DNA of 12,026 nt from Planctomycetaceae bacterium UBA969 (GTDB lineage: Bacteria > Planctomycetota > Planctomycetia > Gemmatales > Gemmataceae), in contig DBCB01000203.1 of the NCBI GenBank assembly GCA_002303765.1, positions 1 to 12,026 of the forward strand, given 5' to 3'. Below are positions 1 through 5,849 of the stretch, one piece after another. The notes below the pieces were generated by a model. That model did no database searches. It was not told the DNA's origin and worked only from the letters and a program-made list of their open reading frames with translations. The first letter of the stretch is position 1, and the number at the start of each line of letters is the position of its first letter. The position numbers and the translations under genes were made by a program.

Positions 1-65
1 GCAAGCGAAGCGAATGGTAATAATATTGGTAATAAACAAAAATCCTTCGCTTGCGCTTCAGGCTT
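1..65. repeat. REP-like hairpin, left flank of the transposase
   Basis: A long palindromic repeat cut by the window start. The visible left arm is only its last 10 bases (1-10); the right arm at 44-65 is complete and reads CCTTCGCTTGCGCTTCAGGC plus TT. The loop (about 11-43) is AT-rich and contains GGTAATAAT twice in near-copy form. The 65 visible bases match 687-751 with only three differences (positions 11, 25 and 40), so the element is bounded by direct copies of one hairpin. Such hairpins are the expected substrates of REP-associated Y1 transposases, which bind folded single-stranded DNA. Confidence 0.85.
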
Positions 66-101
66 ATATTAATATAAATATTAGCGTAAAAAGAGCAAAA
101 T

Positions 102-641
102 ATGATTAATGAAGCATATCGGAATTCGATGGAAGAAACATTGGCCTACTTTTTGACATGGACCACCTATGGCTCTTGGTTGCCAGGCGATAAACGCAAC
201 TGGGTTGACAAGAGAGGTGAACTTCGACTCCCAGATTTTAAATGTCAGAACGCAGCTAGAGAACGGATGACGGAACACGCATTGACATTTGAAATCAAGC
301 GACGCCTTATAGTCGAAGACACCATTGCTGAACATTGCCGGATTCGCCACTGGCAACTTTACGCAGTCGCAGCTCGGAACCAGCACATTCATGTGGTAGT
401 ATCGGCTGTTGGGCGGACACCTGACGATGTTATGAGCCAATTCAAGGCCTGGTGTACGCGAAAACTCAAGGATCACGAACGAACATCGGGCGCCAAAATT
501 GTCCGGAAAAATTGGTGGACTCAGCGTGGCAGCAAGCGCTGGCTGAATGATACTAAGAGTATAAAAGCAGCAGTCAGGTATGTCTTAGAAGAACAAGGCG
601 AACCAACACCACGGCCACAAAAAGGTAATTCACATGCCTGA
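102..641 (+). CDS. REP-associated tyrosine (Y1/HUH) transposase, RAYT
   Basis: Single-strand DNA transposase of the IS200/IS605 Y1 superfamily, 179 residues. The HUH metal-binding motif is visible as QHIHVVV (His95 and His97), and the likely catalytic tyrosine is Tyr160 in AVRYVLEEQG. The N-terminal block YFLTWTTYGSWLPGD (residues 16-30) is typical of the RAYT branch rather than classical IS200 TnpA. In known RAYTs the enzyme nicks and joins DNA at REP hairpins; here the gene sits between two matching hairpins (1-65 and 676-751), as expected. The start is ATG 102, but ATG 129 (MEETLAYF) is equally possible; neither has a strong ribosome binding site. The TGA stop (639-641) lies inside a half-copy of the REP arm, so the last codons come from the repeat boundary. 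It appears intact. Whether it is active, or a domesticated single copy, cannot be told from this window. Confidence 0.9.
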   Translation: MINEAYRNSMEETLAYFLTWTTYGSWLPGDKRNWVDKRGELRLPDFKCQNAARERMTEHALTFEIKRRLIVEDTIAEHCRIRHWQLYAVAARNQHIHVVVSAVGRTPDDVMSQFKAWCTRKLKDHERTSGAKIVRKNWWTQRGSKRWLNDTKSIKAAVRYVLEEQGEPTPRPQKGNSHA

Positions 642-654
642 AGCGCAAGCGAAG
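636..654. repeat. Half-REP arm overlapping the transposase stop codon
   Basis: The 19 bases GCCTGAAGCGCAAGCGAAG equal the left arm of the full hairpin that begins 40 bases downstream. The TGA at 639-641 that ends the transposase is part of this repeat. It has no nearby partner arm of its own but could pair with the right arms at 44-65 or 730-751. Confidence 0.85.
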
Positions 655-675
655 AAAATCCTTACTCGATATCAC

Positions 676-751
676 AAGCCTGAAGCGCAAGCGAAGGGAA
701 TGGTAATAATGTTGGTAATAAACAATAATCCTTCGCTTGCGCTTCAGGCTT
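676..751. repeat. REP-like hairpin, right flank of the transposase
   Basis: Perfect 22-base inverted repeat: left arm 676-697 and right arm 730-751, separated by a 32-base AT-rich loop (698-729) with two GGTAATAA-type repeats. The loop is long compared with classical REP hairpins, and it is conserved between the two copies in this window, which suggests the whole hairpin plus loop is the repeated unit. A secondary role as transcription terminator for the transposase is conceivable, but there is no U-tract. Confidence 0.88.
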
Positions 752-817
752 GTATGAATATAAAACCAAACATTTTCTCCTTCGCTCGCACTACAGGGTG
801 CGGTTAGGGTTGGGTGT

Positions 818-977
818 TTATTTTCCGGCAGTATCGCTACGCTCAACCACTGGCTAAAGGTTTGCATCCCTTCAGGATGGTGCAGCGATACCTCCGGAAA
901 CGAAACGCTATGTCCTCGATGCCGAAGGCATCACAGATTGTAGCCGGTGGTTGAGCGTAGCGATACCTCCGGAAATA
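818..977. repeat. Composite palindromic intergenic repeat
   Basis: Non-coding block with layered symmetry. Outer arms 831-850 (GTATCGCTACGCTCAACCAC) and 947-966 are perfect 20-base reverse complements, and the similarity continues imperfectly to roughly 820-853 and 944-977. A 17-base piece, AGCGATACCTCCGGAAA, occurs twice in direct orientation (884-900 and 959-975). Two small hairpins lie inside: CATCC/GGATG at 865-879 and GATGCC-gaa-GGCATC at 918-932. This is unrelated in sequence to the REP hairpins around the transposase. An open frame on the minus strand through it (to 1028) is built entirely of these repeats and is not considered a gene. Together with 752-817 and 978-1098, where nothing else was recognised, it fills the gap before the methyltransferase gene. 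Confidence 0.75.
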
Positions 978-1098
978 GATTCTCTTGCCTAAGCTGAAAA
1001 ACTCCCCCGATAATTTGTGGCTAACCACTCTAAATTAGCGTTTAATATATTTCGACTAAGATTAGATTAAACTCATATAAAGCTGAGCGTGTTGATTG

Positions 1099-2307
1099 AT
1101 GAAGCCATTAAAACAACTGATACATCGTTTGCTGGATAGCTGCGGATTTAAAGTAATGAAAAATTCAGCACATACAGACCTAATCAGAGAGCTAGAGAAA
1201 AACCTAGAAAAAAGGTTTGATTTTCTACAAGAGAGAATAGTCGCTAACAGCTTTTTTTTTAAAAGAAATGTCCCCGCTTGGTACCAGCCCATTGCATCTG
1301 AACCCGGCGTGCAGTTAATCCTGCGAGACCTGATAAAACCAGGCGATACCTGCCTAGATGTTGGCGCCTTCCAAGGAGATCTGACATTGGTGATGTCCAG
1401 ACTGGTTGGACCAAAAGGGCAGATAGTCACCTTTGAAGCAAACCCCTTGATTCTCGAACGGTTAACCAACAATTGCATTTCCAACTTTCTTACCAATGTA
1501 TTCCTCATACATGGTGCGGTATGGCATAAATCTGATGAATGGCTACAATTTTTCAATAACGGCGCAGCTTCGCGAATTGATATCAAATCAACTGAAAAAA
1601 TTGAAGATTTGTTTCAAGTAAAATCAATAAGCTTGGATGATTTTCTAGCAAGAAACAAAATGATTCCAGATGTTGTAAAAATGGACATCGAGGGTGCTGA
1701 AAAACATGCATTGCGTGGTTTTGCCAACAATTTAGACCTGCACAAACCCCATCTTGTCTTCGAGCACGCCACGAATGATAGTGATGAGGCCTTGGTTATA
1801 ATCAAGAGTCACGGTTACCGGACATTTTGTTCGAATCAATATCAGGAAGTCCACACCTCTGCTGATTTTTTAAAGGGTTCTGAAATTCGAAATGTGGTCT
1901 GCATCCATGAGTCCAAGATCGGGGGCACCGGGTTTGTTAATCCACTTTCATTGGTAGAGAAAACAAAGTTTAAATTGTCTGATTTTGAGAAAATTTCGGA
2001 GAGTGTTTATTCGATAAAAACCAACCTAGATGCTGGAAGGTATATCGCACTTTTAGAACTTTCTACCCCAGCGGATGCAACCATCTCTTACCAGATTGCA
2101 ACCGAAAGAGGCATACAAGGGCAATATTATGAACAATACTGTAGATTCGAACCGAGCTGCAGAGACCTTCCATTTGATCTTTCAGAACCACAAACTGTAA
2201 ATATTAATTTGGAAACAGTTGAGAGAGATTTTTCTTCAACCATTCAAAGGTGCTCCATTAAGATTTTCAGGGTTGATGGTTACCCTGTTTCCAAACACTT
2301 TATTTGA
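1099..2307 (+). CDS. FkbM family SAM-dependent methyltransferase
   Basis: Putative O-methyltransferase of the FkbM family, 402 residues. After a charged, probably coiled N-terminal stretch (residues 26-50) comes the SAM-binding motif CLDVGAFQGDLTLVM (85-99), the acidic residue after strand 2 in VTFEANP (110-116), and the family hallmark VKMDIEGAE (193-201), followed by LVFEHA. FkbM domains usually end near this point; the remaining 130 or so residues (from about 265) are an extension with no motif I recognise, rich in beta-type sequence. Members of the family methylate sugars, polyketides and other small molecules; the substrate is not predictable because no glycosyltransferase or biosynthetic gene is adjacent. 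Start: ATG 1099 is preferred over the overlapping TTG at 1096; no clear ribosome binding site precedes it. A run of nine T at 1252-1260 lies within codons 52-54. Confidence 0.85.
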   Translation: MKPLKQLIHRLLDSCGFKVMKNSAHTDLIRELEKNLEKRFDFLQERIVANSFFFKRNVPAWYQPIASEPGVQLILRDLIKPGDTCLDVGAFQGDLTLVMSRLVGPKGQIVTFEANPLILERLTNNCISNFLTNVFLIHGAVWHKSDEWLQFFNNGAASRIDIKSTEKIEDLFQVKSISLDDFLARNKMIPDVVKMDIEGAEKHALRGFANNLDLHKPHLVFEHATNDSDEALVIIKSHGYRTFCSNQYQEVHTSADFLKGSEIRNVVCIHESKIGGTGFVNPLSLVEKTKFKLSDFEKISESVYSIKTNLDAGRYIALLELSTPADATISYQIATERGIQGQYYEQYCRFEPSCRDLPFDLSEPQTVNINLETVERDFSSTIQRCSIKIFRVDGYPVSKHFI

Positions 2308-2391
2308 AAACCCTAGAGCAATCCAAATCAACTTGTTGCTATTTCCTCGCAGGCTAATAGACAAGGGAAACAAAGAATACATCGGGTTAAT

Positions 2392-3570
2392 TCACATCCC
2401 CAAATGTTTCAGCACTTCAAACGGTGGTTCATAAGCTTTTACCCCCTCTTCACGAGAGGTGAAAAAGTTGAACAAATAAATGCCATCTGCACCTGATTTG
2501 ATAAGTTTTGAAGCTGCAGCCTGGTATTCCTCTGCAGAGAGATTTTTTAGCGCACCCACCTTTTTGCATTCTATACCACCATAAACAGGCACCTTATTGA
2601 TGGCTTTTCTCCAAACGTTCATGGGGAGGTCCCCCCGTTCCTGAAAAAATTCTGATATAGAAACAAAATCAACCCAGCCACGTTCAACCCAGTTTGGCAC
2701 ATCGCATCCAAGTAACTTAGCTGTCTCTGGTGTGGGTGGGGTACGGCCGTAGTTCGACGGTGGACGAACAGAAAGTACCAGTTTACGTTTTCGTTCGCTC
2801 CCTACCTTGTCGAGCATCTTTCGGGTCATCTCAACCAGTGTGTTCATTTTTTCGCAGCGTTCTTCGGTGGTACCGTCCTTGAAGAAAGTTGGAAATCGAT
2901 TTAAGTCAAGTTCTATGCCATCGCATTCATAACGTCTGGTAGCTTCCTCAATTAAATTGAATACATGGGTCCGTACTTCGCTTCTGCCAAAATCCAATGC
3001 ACCTTTGCCACGATACCGCTCATTACCGAGCCGATATTCCGGGTGATCGACCTGGAACTGGGTGCGCAGAAAATCATCGCCATGATCATCATTCATGCGA
3101 AAGGTAAGCAACGCTTCGCGCCCTAGTCGCCTAGCCTCGGCCAGCAAGATTGCATAAGGATCAATTTCATCGTCAAAGAATGACTTCAAATTTTTGAATC
3201 TTTGTTTCTCAGAAGCAGGCCATTTGCTCCGTTCTTCAGGAGTCGAAAGGGCGCCACGCATGGTCCCAATCTTGGTGGGATAATACATAACCTGTGCGTT
3301 AACGCAGACTAAAACCGTATCCACTCTACTGCCTTCAAAGCAAATTTCCTTTATCAGTTGTTTTACATCCTCAACAGTGATGGCAGCAGGCCCCTTTACG
3401 TTGGCCTTGGTTGAAAAGCAAGAATCGCCATCGAAATTATAAATCACCCTACGTGAAACTTTAATTTCAGCAGTTTGAAGTTGGCCTGCAAAAACAAACA
3501 GGATAACTAGCAAGAGCGTATGTTTTAATAGAACAAAAAAGGCATGCGAGCCAAAGAGATTGGTTTTCAT
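2392..3570 (-). CDS. Secreted TIM-barrel protein, glycosyl-hydrolase-like
   Basis: 392-residue exported protein of uncertain activity. Residues 1-34 are a signal peptide (hydrophobic stretch FFVLLKHTLLLVILFVFAG, cleavage probably near LQTA/E). The rest shows spaced strand-end motifs of a (beta/alpha)8 barrel: TFRMNDDH (156-163), DGIELDLNRFP (217-227), LVLSVRPP (264-271), VDFVSISEFF (300-309), PVYGGIE (328-334) and ADGIYLFNFF (361-370). This pattern matches glycosyl-hydrolase-like proteins of the GHL10 kind found in Planctomycetes, with Glu220 and Asp222 as candidate catalytic acids; exact family is my inference. It lies 55 bases downstream of the esterase on the same strand and is probably cotranscribed with it. 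The gap to the convergent methyltransferase gene is 84 bases with no recognisable terminator. A weak purine-rich site precedes ATG 3570. Confidence 0.75.
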   Translation of the reverse strand: MKTNLFGSHAFFVLLKHTLLLVILFVFAGQLQTAEIKVSRRVIYNFDGDSCFSTKANVKGPAAITVEDVKQLIKEICFEGSRVDTVLVCVNAQVMYYPTKIGTMRGALSTPEERSKWPASEKQRFKNLKSFFDDEIDPYAILLAEARRLGREALLTFRMNDDHGDDFLRTQFQVDHPEYRLGNERYRGKGALDFGRSEVRTHVFNLIEEATRRYECDGIELDLNRFPTFFKDGTTEERCEKMNTLVEMTRKMLDKVGSERKRKLVLSVRPPSNYGRTPPTPETAKLLGCDVPNWVERGWVDFVSISEFFQERGDLPMNVWRKAINKVPVYGGIECKKVGALKNLSAEEYQAAASKLIKSGADGIYLFNFFTSREEGVKAYEPPFEVLKHLGM

Positions 3571-3625
3571 TTAATAACCACTTTTAAAAATGAACGTGAC
3601 CCCAGATATTTTAAAACAATTACTA

Positions 3626-4540
3626 TTATTGCTTCTTAGAAGCCAAATAGCCAAGCGAAACGAGGAATTCATCAGCTTGATCAAGTGTTTCTTTCATTTT
3701 CTTGTTGTTAAAAAACCCATGACCTTCGCCCTCGAACCCAATGAGTTGACAGCGATTACCAGCTTTGTTCATGCGGTCTGAAAATTCCGCAGCAGAACTG
3801 TAAGGCGCAGTGGAATCTGCTTTGCCATGAAAGATGATAGTTGGAGGAACACCTTTCTTTACATGGTGTGCAGGGGAAAATGCCTCGGGGTCGCAACCAA
3901 ATCTTTCTTTGGTCGATTTTGCCAAAAAGCCCTCTAGCATTAATCCGGGAATAGGGGCCAACACCAATGCGGGGTTAAATAACACCAGCGCATTGGGTGT
4001 ACTTGAAACTTTAATATCTTCGCCAGCAGCTTCTAAGCCGGGCAGGGTGGCAGTGGCAGCAGCAAGATGCCCCCCTGCAGAGCCACCACCCGCAGCAATC
4101 CGATCCGAGTCAATCCCCAACCGCAATGCATTGGTACGAATATATCGAACACAAGCCTTGGCATCCGCAACGCAATCAATTGGTTTTGCCATGTTGCGTG
4201 ATGCAACTCGATAATCTGCAACAATGGCAACCATACCTCGCTCTGCAAGGTGCTGGCACTGGGGAACAAATTGAGCTGGAGTGCCTGAGGTCCATCCACC
4301 GCCAAAGAAAAACACAATGGCGGGCCTGGGCTTTGTTGCTTTTTCTTTTGGTCCAAATATCCAAATTTTAAGTTCTGTATCACCCACCTTACGGTAGGTC
4401 TCAACTTTAGAACTTTCTATCATCGGCGGGTAAGCCTTGTTAGCTTTTTGCTTTTGTTCCTGTGCCATGGCTGTGCCAGAAGCCATACTCATTAATAAAA
4501 GGAATGAAATGAAAGCATTCTTTAGAGTAATCTTAAACAT
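3626..4540 (-). CDS. Secreted alpha/beta-hydrolase (esterase/acetylesterase type)
   Basis: 304-residue exported carboxylesterase-like protein. A signal peptide (1-26) ends in the AxA site TAMA/Q. The hydrolase core shows the oxyanion loop FFGGGWTSG (78-86), nucleophile elbow GGGSAGGH with Ser154, acid Asp242 in HGKADSTAP, and His274 in GEGHGFFN. The order and spacing fit the BD-FAE/acetylesterase-like group often found beside sulfatases and glycosidases, so deacylation of a polysaccharide is plausible; the substrate is inferred from context. The oxyanion loop begins with Phe where many HSL-type members have His (HGGG). The start is supported by AAAGGT about eight bases upstream of ATG 4540. 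First gene of a probable two-gene transcript with the TIM-barrel protein. The upstream region to 4741 is shared with a divergent gene and contains a CRP-like palindrome. Confidence 0.88.
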   Translation of the reverse strand: MFKITLKNAFISFLLLMSMASGTAMAQEQKQKANKAYPPMIESSKVETYRKVGDTELKIWIFGPKEKATKPRPAIVFFFGGGWTSGTPAQFVPQCQHLAERGMVAIVADYRVASRNMAKPIDCVADAKACVRYIRTNALRLGIDSDRIAAGGGSAGGHLAAATATLPGLEAAGEDIKVSSTPNALVLFNPALVLAPIPGLMLEGFLAKSTKERFGCDPEAFSPAHHVKKGVPPTIIFHGKADSTAPYSSAAEFSDRMNKAGNRCQLIGFEGEGHGFFNNKKMKETLDQADEFLVSLGYLASKKQ

Positions 4541-4675
4541 TGTGATACCTTTTTAAATCAATTTGTCTAAATACATAACGAGGATAATATAGCCTAACCA
4601 AGGTAGTTAAGAAACAGTCATTCCCATCCAAGCAGAATCTTTAAAATTCTTCGTCGAATTATTTGCTTCCCTCAC

Positions 4676-4697
4676 TTTTGTGACCTAGGTTACAAAA
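4676..4697. promoter_or_regulatory. CRP/FNR-like palindromic operator candidate
   Basis: A 22-base palindrome with one mismatched pair; its central 20 bases read TTTGTGACCTAGGTTACAAA. It has the TGTGA-N6-TCACA layout of CRP-family sites, with TTACA in place of TCACA in the right half, and a TAG centre as in the E. coli consensus. It lies between divergent genes, 45 bases before the peptidase-like gene start (4742) and about 136 bases before the esterase start (4540). Recognition by a CRP/FNR-family regulator is inference from sequence form alone. Confidence 0.5.
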
Positions 4698-4741
4698 ACT
4701 TCATTTTGTTCATCCTTCAGCCTAATATTAAAAGGTGCATC

Positions 4742-5704
4742 ATGTATCTAGGAGATTTGCAAACTCGTCGAAGATTTTTAGGCGATACAGCAGCAGCCTT
4801 AAGTTTAACTTCAGCCGGGATCGCCAGCGCCCAAACTGCTCCTACCACCATACGAATGCCAATAGCGCCCCGAAGGCAATGGGATCAAAAGAACGGCTAC
4901 TGTGGAGAATGTTCGATCCAGCAGGCGGCACTTTATTTTGGCACTTATGTCTCTCAATATGTTTGCAGGGCAATTATCAATCCTAACCAGCAAAGCCAAT
5001 TGCTTGTCGCAGTCAATGCCCAAAAAGTTTTAACTGCTTTAAAACTGAACTCAACTGAGTTTAATTACAATGGATATGCATCGCCGCAATTTCAAAGCTA
5101 TTTTAGCTGGGTAAAGCAGCATCTCAAATTGCTGCGCCCTGTTCTTATAACAGCTTTTGTCAAAGGATTAAGCGATCCAGATTATGATCACATCATGCTT
5201 GCAACGGGTGTCACCGCTTCAAACTTCACAACTTATAATTCAACCGATCAGCTTTACTTCAATGACTGCTACAGCAGCCAAGTTAGCTTGCGTACTGCAT
5301 CAACCCTTAACGATATTAGATCCATGCTTGTCAACGGTTCAAAATATCCCTTTTGTATCCCTACCAAAATCTGCTATGGCTGTGCCGTGCTTGGAATTCA
5401 AGACACCTCTGCAAGGGCTCTGCCCGTTAGAATAACTCTGGGCAACTGGACAGAGCCAAATGTCATCGCCGGGGTTGCGCCATCAACTCTGAGTGCTTCT
5501 GTAAGCGTAAATGGTCTAGTTGTGGGAAAGTCTTATTCTCTATTCAGGTATAATGATTATCGAACGGTTCCCACAGCGAATTACACTTCTAGCGCCTATT
5601 CCACGGTACGAAATTTTGTTGCAAGCGGTACGACGGCCAACTTCACAGAAAACATCGTATCCAATGGCGTAGCAATTTTCCGATGCGTACCCACAGGAAG
5701 TTAA
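4742..5704 (+). CDS. Tat-exported cysteine-peptidase-like protein
   Basis: 320-residue protein not assigned to a named family with certainty. The N-terminus is a twin-arginine signal: QTRRRFLGDTAAALSLTSAG (residues 7-26), cleavage probably at ASA/Q. The mature domain opens with QWDQKNGYCGECSIQQA, resembling the active-site Cys helix of papain-fold and C39-like peptidases (Cys54), followed by DYDHIMLATGV (candidate His150) and YFNDCYSS (candidate Asn174 or Asp175). The order Cys-His-Asn/Asp supports a peptidase-like fold; activity is unproven. The last ~95 residues (225-320) look like an all-beta domain. There are eight cysteines in the protein (54, 57, 75, 176, 205, 211, 214, 315), including CYGC. 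Start: ATG 4742 follows AAAGG at 4731-4735 with good spacing; the frame stays open upstream to TTG 4706 but this has no such site and would displace the Tat motif. Sulfatase 1 follows after 145 bases. Confidence 0.75.
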   Translation: MYLGDLQTRRRFLGDTAAALSLTSAGIASAQTAPTTIRMPIAPRRQWDQKNGYCGECSIQQAALYFGTYVSQYVCRAIINPNQQSQLLVAVNAQKVLTALKLNSTEFNYNGYASPQFQSYFSWVKQHLKLLRPVLITAFVKGLSDPDYDHIMLATGVTASNFTTYNSTDQLYFNDCYSSQVSLRTASTLNDIRSMLVNGSKYPFCIPTKICYGCAVLGIQDTSARALPVRITLGNWTEPNVIAGVAPSTLSASVSVNGLVVGKSYSLFRYNDYRTVPTANYTSSAYSTVRNFVASGTTANFTENIVSNGVAIFRCVPTGS

Positions 5705-5849
5705 ATTCGAAAACAAAATCCCTGTATACCAATATTTAGCAATGGTTTAAGCAATCCGATCCCAAGGAAAAATTTTGATTATAAACCATCCATGCCATAT
5801 GCTGGGTATAGATGATGGATGAGAAATAATAGCAAGGTTTATTCCCAGT

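Noticed and set aside
81..476. 131-codon open frame on the minus strand
   Set aside because: Antisense shadow of the transposase gene, which has clear HUH and Tyr motifs on the plus strand.
1..751. CRISPR array
   Set aside because: The repeats are hairpins flanking a transposase gene, with no regular short spacers and no cas genes.
843..1028. 61-codon open frame on the minus strand
   Set aside because: It is made of the composite palindromic repeat; no ribosome binding site and repeat-derived residues only.
1252..1260. T-run as a rho-independent terminator
   Set aside because: It lies inside a coding region and has no GC-rich stem before it.
2219..2434. 71-codon plus-strand open frame at the end of the methyltransferase
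   Set aside because: Overlaps the methyltransferase end in another frame and runs into the convergent gene; no family features.
3834..4214. 126-codon plus-strand open frame
   Set aside because: Shadow of the esterase gene, whose catalytic motifs are clear on the minus strand.
4706..4741. Upstream TTG start for the Tat-exported protein
   Set aside because: ATG 4742 has an AAAGG site at proper distance and puts the twin-arginine motif close to the N-terminus.
5787..5821. Inverted repeat CATCCAT/ATGGATG as terminator of the peptidase-like gene
   Set aside because: Only a seven-base stem with a 21-base loop and no T-run; too weak to call.
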